Of a stretch of 64,000 nt of DNA, positions 32,203-41,815 are shown one piece after another. Numbering within the stretch: the stretch's first letter is position 1; each line of letters begins with the position of its first letter. Source of the DNA: Procambarus clarkii. Lineage: Eukaryota > Arthropoda > Malacostraca > Decapoda > Cambaridae. Below the pieces are notes generated by a model. The model was not told where the DNA came from. It saw only the letters and a program-made list of their open reading frames with translations, and ran no database searches. The position numbers were made by a program, and so were the translations under genes. Location: NCBI RefSeq assembly GCF_040958095.1, contig NC_091195.1:26389881-26453880 (forward strand), in the 5' to 3' direction.

Positions 32203-34179
32203 ATGAGCAGCCCAAGTACAAGCCCCACAAGGCTTCACCAACTAGCCAGTATGGATAATGCAGGGAGAATGAAAAGAACCCTTGCAGGTCTTAAAGGCCA
32301 CTTAACAAGACAGATCAAGAAATGTGAAGATTTGTCACAACAATCAACAGTTGATTATGCTGACCTGGAAAGCTATTATCAAGCAGCTGCAGGTAAATTT
32401 GAGCAAATCAAATGTCAAATAGCAACATATGTGGCTGAACTTGCCAACACCAATTTATCAGAAACAGAAATAGACGACATTATGGTTGATCTTGCGAATT
32501 ATGAAGATCACACTCAGGCCACGTTACAGCCTTATGTCAAATTAATTGCCCAGAACAAGGCAACAGCAACAACAACAACAGTTGCATCTAATACGAGTCA
32601 AGCAGAAGCTCGACTCCCTCCAATTAATTTACCCACTTTCTCAGGAAAAGATGAGGAAGATTGGGATGAATTTTGGAACAAATTCGTTGACCTTGTAGAC
32701 TCAAAACAATCTTTACCAAAGAGTAGTAAATTCTCTTATTTGCAAGGCCAATTATCAGGTGAGGCTAAAACAGTAGTATCCCATCTGAGATTAACTAATG
32801 ACGGCTATGATCTGGCAGTAAAACTCCTCAAGGATAATTATGCTGATCCAGAAGTAAGAACATCACATTTAGTTCATGAGCTGTTGCATTTACCCCCACC
32901 GGAGGCTTCAGCTGATTCACTCCAAGTCTTCAAGCTGGAGGTAGAATCATTGATCAATGCCCTCAGCCTGACAGCAGATACAAACGGGGCTGAGTGGGTC
33001 TTGAAAATAATTGTCCAGGAGAAAATACCTAGGGACATATTGAGACAAATGAGTGCTCATTACAATAAAAGCATCTTATCCATGAATGAAATATCTGAAG
33101 GTTTAAAGTCAGTAGTTCATCAATTACGAACACATGACAAATTAAAACCACCAAGTAAACCCTCAGAAACCAATAATAGTAAACCACAGAGTACCAAAGG
33201 TACTCCAAATCAATCTAGACAATATAATTCAACACCAAAGTGGAACAGTGGCAGTGTGGGCGTATATGCAGTGGGACCCTCCAAGCCTATAGTTACTGTG
33301 TCACCCAAGAACGTCACACCAAAGGGTACTGGAAACTATGGAACATGTTTGTTCTGCAATGAGAAACATTCAATGTACCACTGCCCTAATTTTCCTGATA
33401 GTGACGCCCGTGTTGAGCGACTCAAAGATTTGCAACATTGCACGAGGTGCCTCAGGAAACATAACATCAAGGATTGTGATACCCAATTACACACCTGTAA
33501 TAGGTGTAACAAAGGTCAACACCATGCAGCATTGTGCAGAGACACCAAAACAACGTCTCCAAACCCCAAGGTGGAAGATAGCATTCCCACCACAGTACAG
33601 TACTGCAAGGTGCAACAAACAAAGAGTGTCCAATCAGCAAAGTCTAAAGGTAATACGACTTTGCCTACTGCCCAAATTACCATCCTGAATAAGAGGGCCA
33701 AGGTCCATACCCGTGGGTTGTTTGACCAAGGATCCCAGAGAACATATATCACTAAAAAGCTGGCAGATGAATTACAATTAAGGCCTGTAGCCCAGATGTC
33801 ATTCAACATCTCAGGGTTTGTAACAGATGCAGGACCTCAAGTCTACCAGGTGGTACAACCATCAGTACGTTTAGGCAGGTACGTCTGTCGAGTACAAGCC
33901 ATTGTGGTGGACAAAATACCAGTAGACCTACAAGTTCAAGGTCTGAGAGCAACAGCCAAATTCCTGAGAAATAGAGGAATAAAATTGGCAGATAATATTA
34001 AGTCTGATCACCTCACCGACTTCGGTCTCCTTGTAGGGACAGACTATTGTCATCGATTCATCGGTAGCCCTACTAAATATCAGGGTATAACCATGTTAAA
34101 CTCTGCAGGAGGTAAATTACTCTCAGGCCCAGTATCAAGCCTGAGGAGACCTATGCCTGCAGATAAACAATACCAGTAG
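32203..34179 (+). CDS. gag-pr: BEL/Pao Gag-aspartic protease polyprotein
   Basis: Intact frame of 658 codons from the ATG at 32203 (four codons inside the longest open frame). A helical N-terminal region is followed at about 137 by LPPINLPTFSGKDEEDW, the start of the Pao-type gag domain (DUF1759), with FKLEVESL near 250. A polar Ser/Pro/Asn linker leads to three CCHC knuckles (about 379-445): two C-x2-C-x3-H-x4-C and one C-x2-C-x4-H-x4-C, typical nucleic-acid binding of gag. At about 505, GLFDQGSQRTYI is the active-site strand of the Pao-type aspartic protease (DUF1758), with a single catalytic Asp as in dimeric retropepsins. It ends soon after LLVGTDYCHRFIG, which in full elements precedes reverse transcriptase. 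No disabling mutation is seen. It is the source type for the 72-bp array at 6562-7440. Confidence 0.92.
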   Translation: MSSPSTSPTRLHQLASMDNAGRMKRTLAGLKGHLTRQIKKCEDLSQQSTVDYADLESYYQAAAGKFEQIKCQIATYVAELANTNLSETEIDDIMVDLANYEDHTQATLQPYVKLIAQNKATATTTTVASNTSQAEARLPPINLPTFSGKDEEDWDEFWNKFVDLVDSKQSLPKSSKFSYLQGQLSGEAKTVVSHLRLTNDGYDLAVKLLKDNYADPEVRTSHLVHELLHLPPPEASADSLQVFKLEVESLINALSLTADTNGAEWVLKIIVQEKIPRDILRQMSAHYNKSILSMNEISEGLKSVVHQLRTHDKLKPPSKPSETNNSKPQSTKGTPNQSRQYNSTPKWNSGSVGVYAVGPSKPIVTVSPKNVTPKGTGNYGTCLFCNEKHSMYHCPNFPDSDARVERLKDLQHCTRCLRKHNIKDCDTQLHTCNRCNKGQHHAALCRDTKTTSPNPKVEDSIPTTVQYCKVQQTKSVQSAKSKGNTTLPTAQITILNKRAKVHTRGLFDQGSQRTYITKKLADELQLRPVAQMSFNISGFVTDAGPQVYQVVQPSVRLGRYVCRVQAIVVDKIPVDLQVQGLRATAKFLRNRGIKLADNIKSDHLTDFGLLVGTDYCHRFIGSPTKYQGITMLNSAGGKLLSGPVSSLRRPMPADKQYQ

Positions 34180-34876
34180 AGATCTAAATTTGTCAGCTGA
34201 TTATATTTCTCCAGTAGCATTATACTAAGGAGATTACAGCTGACTATACCAACAGAGGTTGATGTTAGTATCATCATTTAAAGCTGAAGATGAGTTCATG
34301 AGGCCTCAGTGGCAAATCAGTGAACAGTAGCCTAAAACAGCTACAAGTCACTGCGACCAATGTCACTGAACCCACTGCAGTCTCAGAACCATAATTTACT
34401 TTAATGATGAGCTATTCAATCTTCTGAATCAATTAACTAAATTAAACCCCAATAAATCTGATGACTGATTTGATACATTTATTATTTAATCAAGATGTAT
34501 TCCATGGGCCTCAGTGTTTATATATCAGTGACCAGTTACCTGAAGAAACTTCAAGTTATATCTAATGTCACTGATCTCACTGCAGTCCCTGAATCATACT
34601 TGACTGTAGTACTTGATCACATTCAGTCTTCTGGGTTAAATAATATGTAATAAGGCTTGAATATTAGCCTTTCAAGAGTTGACAGGGAAATGAAATCGCA
34701 TTAGACTTCTAACCCCTGCAACTCTAGTACGGGACATCCGTCCTGTACGAACAGACACACAAATGTGTGATTACTAACTACTAACATCAAATTAATGTAA
34801 TAATTCGATGGAGGAGTATCGGTGTTCGTCTGTTCTAACTAGGACTTCGACCCGTGAGCAGCCCCCTGGGGAATTA
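34180..34876 (+). other. Non-coding 3' interior of the BEL/Pao element with imperfect ~140-bp duplication and polypurine site
   Basis: No frame of note. About 34297-34435 and 34507-34648 are diverged copies of each other: both run GGCCTCAGTG, AATGTCACTGA, CACTGCAGTC and TTCAGTCTTCTG-like words in the same order. The last bases, CTGGGGAATTA before 34877, are the likely polypurine primer. This segment stands where pol should be. Confidence 0.6.
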
Positions 34877-35977
34877 TGTCGGAAAATCCGACACCATTTA
34901 ATAATAATATCATACAGACAGATAAGAGCTGTGTTGTATAAACAAGTTACCCATAGAAAACGTAACTTGTAGTGGAATTACCATCTAAAGAAAACGGGAT
35001 ATCATCACCACATACTATTATAATTCACCACCTATTATGGTGGGAATTATTCTTAAATACATTAGTCTTTGGACTTTACCATCATAAAACATCTTATATA
35101 AATTAACTTAATTATCAATATTAAAGTAGAGTAACTGTGACCCTTCTATCACTTTCTGAAATCTGGACAAAGTAGGCCAGGCGTCAGTGGGGAAGGAGGT
35201 CAGCCATTGTAGTGTCACCTCCGAGACGTGTGGAGCAAATTCGGCTCCTATCATTCTGGACAATGTCGGCCAGTAACGTCAATTGTATGGAGTGTTAAAC
35301 AGCCATTGTTGTTATACGAGACCAGAGGCTCACACGGGAGCAAATTCGGCTCCTGTTAATTTTACTTGGACGTAGTGTTATGGATACCAAAGGTGTACCA
35401 TCTGTCAACACGCTGTCAACAAATCAAGTTAAGTGTTCTTTCCGAAACCCATTATTTATCATTAGTGGCCATTAATGTCATTATATAGGGTGACCCGGTT
35501 AGATCACATGGAAGCCTCAAACTAAAGGTAATTAAGCCAGGTCTTCATGTTCCATGTACTGTTTTCTCTGATATACTTGTCATATATAGGATTCTGGCTT
35601 CACAGCTAGCACACTTTTGACAGGTCAAGACGAGGATGCAAGATTTTGTGCACCAGTTACTGGGTGATATGGAAGCTACCTCAAAGAGGATAATTTGGTG
35701 TCTACACCCTAGTTATACCTGGTGGACTAGCCTGCTGTACTATAAGATAAGGAACCTCTTCAATGTATGTAGTTAATTCTGTAGTTTGATTGGCTGCATA
35801 TATATTAATTTAATAACCCCCCCTAATGTGTAGAGGATCGATTTGTGAGATTATGATATTATTGCAGAAATACAGTCCACTTAACATTATACAAATTGCT
35901 ATCGAAGTATATAAATTAACGTAAATATAAATTCATATAAATTAAATAAATATAAATCTCACAGGTCGGTTCCCACA
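34877..35977 (+). repeat. 3' LTR of the BEL/Pao element
   Basis: 1101 bp, same ends and length as the 5' LTR, one difference seen (T at 35857). Followed at once by GTGGT and the minisatellite unit that was interrupted at 30079. Confidence 0.92.
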
Positions 35978-37257
35978 GTGGTCACCCCCCCCTGGTGGAT
36001 GACACTTTGGTCACCTCCCCTGGTGGATGACACTGTGGTCACCTCCCCTGGTGGATGATACAGTGGTCACCTCCCCTGGTGGATGATACAGTGGTCACCT
36101 CCCCTGGTGGATGACACTGTGGTCACCTCTCCTGGTGGATGACACTGTGGTCACCTCTCCTGGTGGATGACACTGTGGTCACCTCCCCTGGTGGATGACA
36201 CTGTGGTCACCCCCCCTGGTGGATGACACAGTGGTCACCTCCCCTGGTGGATGATACTATTGTCACCCTCCCTGGTGGATGACACTGTGGTCACCCTCCC
36301 CTGGTGGATGACACAGTGGTCACCCTCCCCTGGTGGATGATACAGTGGTCACCCTCCCCTGGTGGATGATACAGTGGTCACCTCCCCTGGTGGATGATAC
36401 AGTGGTCACCTCCCCTGGTGGATGACACAGTAGTCACCTCCCCTGGTGGATGACACTGTGGTCACCCCCCCCGGTGGAGGACACTGTGGTCACCCCCCCC
36501 CTGGTGGATGACACTGTGGTCACCTCCCCTGGTGGATGATACAGTGGTCACCTCCCCTGGTGGATGATACAGTGGTCACCTCCCCTGGTGGATGACACAG
36601 TAGTCACCTCCCCTGGTGGATGACACTGTGGTCACCCCCCCCGGTGGAGGACACTGTGGTCAACCCCCCCCCCCTGGTGGATGACACTGTGGTCACCTCC
36701 CCTGGTGGATGACACTGTGGTCACCTCCCCTGGTGGATGATACAGTGGTCACCTCCCCTGGTGGATGATACAGTGGTCACCTCTCCTGGTGGATGACACT
36801 GTGGTCACCTCTCCTGGTGGATGACACTGTGGTCACCCTCCCCTGGTGGATGACACAGTGGTCGCCCTCCCCTGGTGGATGACACTGTGGTCACCCCCCC
36901 TGGTGGATGACACAGTGGTCACCCTCCCCTGGTGGATGACACTGTGGTCACCCTCCCCTGGTGGATGACACTGTGGTCACCCCCCTGGTGGATGATACAG
37001 TGGTCACCCTCCAGTGGTGGATGACACAGTGGTCACCCTCCCCTGGTGGATGACACAGTGGTCACCTCTCCTGGTGGATGACACAGTGGTCACCTCCCCT
37101 GGTGGATGACACAGTGGTCACCTCTCCTGGTGGATGACACTGTGGTCACCTCTCCTGGTGGATGACACTGTGGTCACCCCCCCTGGTGGATGAGACACTG
37201 GTCATCCCCCCTGGTGGATGATACAGTGGTCACCTCTCCTGGTGGATGAGACAGTGT
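35978..37257. repeat. 29-31-bp minisatellite, third block
   Basis: Continuation of the array cut at 30079; removing the element and one GTGGT restores a normal unit. Ends with a degenerate unit (GGTGGATGAGACAGTG) at 37257. Confidence 0.95.
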
Positions 37258-37490
37258 AAGTGTTCTAGCCTCCTGTTCTTGACCAGTCACCAGACACTAA
37301 GGCACAACCGTCTCTGATCCTTCCCGCCACTCAAGTGACGTCCAGACCAATCACAGACCTCCACTGCTGGCTACGTCACAGCCCAGCCTCTCCTCATTGG
37401 CTGCTGATGACATCATCCTTGCCCTTCCCGCCATTTTTTGTAAATATTCCAGACAGCATTCATGAACACAGTGTCCTTAACTCTTAAAGT
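37258..37490. promoter_or_regulatory. Promoter-like cluster: CCAAT, E2F-like and CRE-like words
   Basis: Within about 200 bp: TTCCCGCC at about 37321 and 37425 (E2F-like), CCAATCAC and inverted ATTGGCTG (CCAAT boxes), and TGACGTCC, TACGTCAC and TGACATCA (CRE-like). No start codon or transcript can be tied to it, so this is only a motif cluster in unique sequence between two arrays. Confidence 0.3.
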
Positions 37491-37866
37491 GCGCATCACG
37501 TCATATGACGTGTTGGACGTTGTTCCAGTCAACTGCGCATCACGTCATATGACGTGTTGGACGTTGTTCCAGTCAGCTGCGTATCACGTCATATGACGTG
37601 TTGGACTTTGTTCCAGTCAACTGCGCATCACGTCATATGACGTGTTGGACGTTGTTCCAGTCAACTGCGCATCACGTCATATGACGTGTTGGACGTTGTT
37701 CCAGTCAACTGCGCATCACGTCATATGACGTGTTGGACGTTGTTCCGGTCAACTGCGCATCACGTCATATGACGTGTTGGACGTTGTTCCAGTCAACTGC
37801 GCATCACGTCATATGACGTGTTGGACGTTGTTCCAGTCAACTGCGCATCACGTCATATGACGTGGT
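37491..37866. repeat. 44-bp tandem repeat with a perfect 16-bp palindrome (nine units)
   Basis: Units start at 37491, 37535, 37579 and so on to 37843, exactly 44 bp apart. Each contains CACGTCATATGACGTG, a perfect palindrome, then TTGGACGTTGTTCCAGTC. The copies are nearly identical; the palindrome is intact in all nine. Confidence 0.95.
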
Positions 37867-38035
37867 GGAGTACTACGCAAGATTTAAAGTATTGACCCTG
37901 GCACAACTACCTAACTTCCCGCCCAGAGGAGGTCACAGTTAAATAGTTCTCACGTATGTGAGGTAAAACAAGTAAGGAACTGGTTGGGCTCAGAGTCGGG
38001 GTCACCTCTGGCAATGTTGACCTTCGCGGGATTGA

Positions 38036-38335
38036 CTGTGGGGAACCGACCTGTGAGATTTATATTTATTTAATTTATATGATTTATATAGAATTTATAT
38101 TTACGTTAATTTATATATTTCGATTGCAAATCTTTTGATGTTTAATGGACTGTATTTCTGTAAAGTCTCACAAATCGATCTTACACATTAGGGGGGGCGG
38201 GGTGTAGTCAATCAGAATTGATTGACTAACATACACTACAGTATTAGACTACATATATTAGTAATTAACACTGGGAGGCCTTATTGTCTGGTAGGCCTGG
38301 TCCACCAGGTGTAAACAGGGATGATCACACCAAAT
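38036..38335 (-). mobile_element. Diverged partial LTR of the BEL/Pao family, opposite strand
   Basis: GGGAACCGACCTGTGAGATT and the following AT-rich stretch, CTCACAAATCGATC and CACATTAGGGGGGG, are the reverse complement of the 3' half of the LTR at 30080. Match weakens after about 38220 but ACCAGGTGTAAAC still corresponds. Older, truncated copy. Confidence 0.75.
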
Positions 38336-38337
38336 AA

Positions 38338-38416
38338 TTTTACGGGTTCACCATAGCCCGTGCTACTTGGACACTTCGTTCTGAGTAGCTAAATCTGAAA
38401 CAACAACAACAACAAC
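38338..38416. repeat. Short repeat fragment with (CAA)n tail
   Basis: CACCATAGCCCGTGCTACTT and GTTCTGAGTAGCTAAATCTG followed by CAACAACAACAACAAC, a retroposon-like tail. Confidence 0.45.
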
Positions 38417-38463
38417 CAAATAATCCTGGTGGTTGAGGCTAGCATCAACATCATGTACGTAAG

Positions 38464-38834
38464 CAACCCGTTCTCGCAAATTTAATAAGTCAATATTGAC
38501 TTATTAAATATGTGCATAGGTGACATACTTAGCAAAATAGATACCCTTAAAAAGATTCATAGAAAACACCGACCTTACCTAACCTACTTAGTATGTTAAG
38601 ATAAGCATCTTATTGCTTCGTAATTACAATTATTACCTAACCTATAATAGGTACAGGTTAAGTAATAATTGTAATTACGAAGCAATAAGATGCTTATCTT
38701 AAGATACTAACAAGGTTAGGTAAGGTCGGTGTTTTCTATGAATCTTTTTAAGGGTATCTATTATGCTAAGTATGTCACCTATGCACTTATTTAATAAGTC
38801 AATATTGACTTATTAAATTTGCGAGAACGGGTTG
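38464..38834. mobile_element. 371-bp foldback MITE with 7-bp target duplication
   Basis: Starts CAACCCGTTCTCGCAAATTT and ends with its exact reverse complement. The arms (about 38464-38635 and 38660-38834) are complementary almost throughout, with a small spacer containing CCTAACCTATAATAGGTACA. ACGTAAG flanks both sides (38457-38463 and 38835-38841). No coding sequence, so it would be moved by a transposase encoded elsewhere. Confidence 0.88.
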
Positions 38835-38841
38835 ACGTAAG

Positions 38842-39155
38842 AACATAAGACCATAAGAACAAAGGTAACTGCAGAAGGCCTATTGGCCCATACGAGGCAG
38901 CTCCTATTGGCCCATACGAGGCAGCTCCTATTTATAACCCCCCAATCCCACTCATATACATGTCCAACCCGCGCTTGAAACAATCCAGGGACCCCACCTC
39001 CACCACGTTACGCGGCAATTGGTTCCACAAATCAACAACCCTGTTACTGAACCAGTATTTACCCAAGTCTTTCCTAAATTTAAACTTATCCAGTTTATAT
39101 CCATTGTTTCGTGGTCTCATGTACTGGTGTACCAAGTAACTGTACTGCTTCCTCT
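38842..39155 (-). pseudogene. LINE ORF2 C-terminal remnant, minus strand
   Basis: The minus-strand frame at 38932-39135 reads MRPRNNGYKLDKFKFRKDLG then YWFSNRVVDLWNQLPRNVVE and DCFKRGLD before a stop. The FSNRVVDLWNQLP signature is the conserved C-terminal region of CR1-type LINEs. The 3' part contains a duplicated 23-bp word around TATTGGCCCATACGAGGCAG. Confidence 0.8.
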
Positions 39156-39187
39156 TCAGTTGTACCTGTCAAAGGGCACTTGCAATA

Positions 39188-39345
39188 ATAAGATGGATGA
39201 AGATTAAGTCACCCAAAAGGTGGCACGGGCATGAATAGCCCGTAAGTGGTGGCCCTTTTGAGCCATTACCAGTGTCAATAGATGATACTGGAGATCTGTG
39301 GAGGTGCGACTGCCCCCTGCGTGACGGGAGATGTCTCCCGTGCTT
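39188..39345 (+). repeat. Dispersed repeat fragment
   Basis: GGATGAAGATTAAGTCACCC and AAGGTGGCACGGGCATGAAT match the fragment at 8705-8745. Wording I recall as common in decapods. Family name not known. Confidence 0.45.
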
Positions 39346-39359
39346 GCAATGATAGTAGT

Positions 39360-39548
39360 AATCCTATATATATATAATATATATATATAATATTCTACCC
39401 ACCTCAAGACTCCGCTCCAATATAGAAGCATCAAGAAATATGGACCAATAGGCTTTCTACAATCACTTCTATTCAATACCCATTGTTTCGTGTTCTGTCT
39501 TGTGTTGATGAAATTAATACCCTATTAATGCCACCTCACCCCATCCAC

Positions 39549-39632
<84 letters not shown>
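39360..39632. repeat. AT microsatellites around a short unique stretch
   Basis: TATATA/ATATAT run at about 39364-39392 and a (TA)n run of about 75 bp at 39555-39632. Between them is unassigned sequence. A Tyr-Ile frame across the run is spurious. Confidence 0.9.
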
Positions 39633-39633
<1 letters not shown>

Positions 39634-39867
39634 CAGCTATAAGAGAGGAAATATTGTCAATTTCAATAAAGAACTGAGATATTACTCACTCTGGGTTCAC
39701 TTTAATTCGCGTGCCAATCAGTAAATAATCCTTCCTAACATTACTGGTCAGGAATGACGAGATAAGATTTCGCATAGGCACTTGCCTTGTTTACATGCTG
39801 ACTGTGTGTTGATGGTCGCACTAATTTAGTCTTCGTAACACTTCGTCCAAGAGAGAGTTATTGGAGC

Positions 39868-39962
39868 TGTTTCCAGGGGGGGTAGACATAGCCTAAGCTA
39901 CTCTATCCCTTTGAGATGTATTTATTGCTTATCTCAATAAACATACTTGAACTTGAACTCCA
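39868..39962 (+). mobile_element. LINE 3' end with TTGAAC-repeat tail
   Basis: CTAAGCTACTCTATCCCTTT, GAGATGTATTTATTGC and TCTCAATAAACATACTTGAA followed by TTGAACTTGAACT-like tail. It carries an AATAAA signal. Identified from memory of decapod repeats; no coding part here. Confidence 0.6.
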
Positions 39963-40625
39963 GCGACTCAAGTGGTAGAAAGGTCACATTTACTCTATTT
40001 TGGTACTAATAATTAAGCTGATTCAAGTGAGATTTTTTTTTATGATGTTAACAGTCAAAAAACTGCTGTATTAAGAATAATTCCCAGCAGAATAGCTGGT
40101 GCATTTAATAGCGACATGGCAATGATATCTCCGTTTTCTATGAGAGGAAAATTTCCACTGTGCCAGGACCTAGATTCAGGAAGCTCTGTGTATTTCTTCG
40201 TAAGTGGGTTTGCTACGAAGGTTCCTAAGTGCGCCCTAAGAAGATGCTTAGGTGCGATTCACGTACGTCCACTTAGGAAGATATTTGTTGGTTCACCTGC
40301 GTGCCGATAGAGGTCACTACTGTGTTTCGTTTGGCCAATCAGAGAGCAGCAACATTCTTCATATTGAAGATTTAGCGCTGGCTTATCGCAGCTCTACTGC
40401 CTCCTATTTACGTCGAATTTTCTTATAAAATTAGTATATTTCGAAGTAAAACAATGTTTTTTCAACTTCTACAGCCAGCACCGACATTGTGGTAAACAAA
40501 TATGTTACATTTGTTGTTTACCTACGTAATTCTAAGAGATACTGTGTAGCTGTCCTTGTTGCTCGGAAGATGCGCTGACAATTATTGTATATATTTACTG
40601 AATTTACCCAAGGGCCACTAACTAT
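39963..40625. other. No gene recognised; possible DNA-element end
   Basis: From about 40168 (CCTAGATTCAGGAAGCTCTG) sequence resembles the start of an element whose far end may be at 42525-42650 (see there). Otherwise unassigned. Confidence 0.3.
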
Positions 40626-40784
40626 CTAGTGACCTCGACGAGGACAGAAAGCCGGCGGCTTGTTAAAGGGCCCGCCAATTATCCTAATGAAATTTTCCAA
40701 CTGGATTTTGGCATTTACGGCTTCAGCGGGTAGGCTGTTCCATGGGTTTATAGCCCTCTTGTTGAAAAAACATCTGTTTTCAGT
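40626..40784 (-). pseudogene. LINE ORF2 C-terminal remnant
   Basis: Minus-strand frame ENRCFFNKRAINPWNSLPAE then AVNAKIQLENFIR and a stop at 40626. It has the same F-x-N/Q-R-x-x-x-x-W-N-x-L-P signature as the copy at 38842 but from a different family. Only about 50 codons remain. Confidence 0.7.
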
Positions 40785-40792
40785 CCTACTTG

Positions 40793-40951
40793 AAAGAACA
40801 TACTCTCCAACACTATATCTGTGATTGTCCTGTTATCAGTGACTTCATACCAAATGGTATGAGGTATTTTGAGCTCTGTAATTACTTCATACACTCAGGA
40901 ATATTGGAAGATATTCTTGTGCTGCACCCAGATTTTGCCAGTGGAGGCTAA
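40793..40951 (+). pseudogene. RNase-H-type LINE, C-terminal tip
   Basis: Reads EHTLQHYICDCPVISDF, NGMRYFELCNYFI and GILEDILVLHPDF before TAA at 40949. It aligns by eye with HSLEHYIVECPIL...ELCSYY...TLDDILDLYP of the element at 15190. Followed by a 3' UTR with an AATAAAAAAA tail near 41117. Confidence 0.75.
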
Positions 40952-41724
40952 TAGATCAGCATTAAGTATTTTGTTCTCTCCTAATTCCATGTATGACTGG
41001 CCATCCTGTGAGGTGAGGATGTTGGATGAGCTTGTAGCTGGTTTTTGATCTACACTGTGTGGTCCTTTACACAGAATAGGGAAGCAGCACATTGCTCTGT
41101 GTACCTAAGCTTCTTAATAAAAAAATCAGTAAAAATTTTTTTAAATTATAGCTTGTATTATTATTATTACTAGTATTATCCTTATTAAATCATAAATGTT
41201 AACCAATGATCATTAAGATCTCATATTGATATATAATGTTAGTAATGTTGACCAAACTACACACTAAAAGATAAAAAAAGATGACAATGTTAATAATATT
41301 TCTTTTGAATAATTAAATTGTGCATTATTTCTCAACTTTTTACTTCTTTGGATGTACAGTAGAAAAAATATGATAACCCACAAATATTTGTTTCATTATA
41401 TTATTTATTTAAATAACTGAATTTAATATTTTTACAGCTGACAGGATTTGTTTTACTCACAGGTGCATTTATTGGTTAAAAAAACAGAACAATTAGGTTT
41501 TAACTATGTAACTATTAACTATGTAACACCATTGTGTTACACACAATGGTGTTACACAGCCTTCCTGGCTTGGTGCTTTCTTTTGATAATTAATTATTGT
41601 TACACACAGCCAAATTGTGTAACAGGAAGAGGTCTGGGACACAGATTTGTTCCATGCTAAATGTAGAGGAATCAGCTGAGTATTCCTCAAATATAATAAG
41701 CTGCCTCAGCTTATAAGGTAAATA
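40952..41724. other. No gene; LINE 3' UTR then AT-rich spacer with a perfect hairpin
   Basis: The LINE 3' UTR runs to about 41125. GTTGACCAAACTACACACTA at 41247 begins a fragment of the repeat seen at 4782. A perfect 14-bp stem (GTAACACCATTGTG, 5-nt loop) lies at 41523-41555. Confidence 0.5.
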
Positions 41725-41815
41725 CAATACAATACAATTTTATTTAGGTAAGGTACATACATACAATAAATTTTTACAAGGATTGGTAGACTTATAGGTA
41801 GACTAAAATACAATA
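41725..41815 (-). mobile_element. LINE 3' UTR fragment, minus strand
   Basis: AATACAATACAATACAATTT, then TATTTAGGTAAGGTACATAC and AATAAATTTTTACAAGGATT. On the minus strand this ends in an ATTGT repeat tail. Identified from memory of decapod LINE tails. Confidence 0.5.

Larger units (their letters stand above)
30080..35977 (+). mobile_element. Complete BEL/Pao LTR retrotransposon, gag-protease only (non-autonomous)
   Basis: Two 1101-bp LTRs (30080-31180, 34877-35977) start TGTCGG, end CCACA and are flanked by the 5-bp duplication GTGGT (30075-30079, 35978-35982) within a minisatellite unit. Read side by side, the LTRs differ at one place that I can see (31060 G against 35857 T), so the insertion is recent. 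The 3.7-kb interior has one long frame (32203-34179) for gag and aspartic protease. No reverse transcriptase, RNase H or integrase frame exists in the remaining ~700 bp. A complete BEL/Pao element would carry several kb of pol here. Movement would need polymerase from a related full-length element (inference). Confidence 0.9.

Noticed and set aside
34180-34876. Remnant of reverse transcriptase or integrase after the gag stop
   Set aside because: No frame longer than a few dozen codons and no catalytic motif on either strand.
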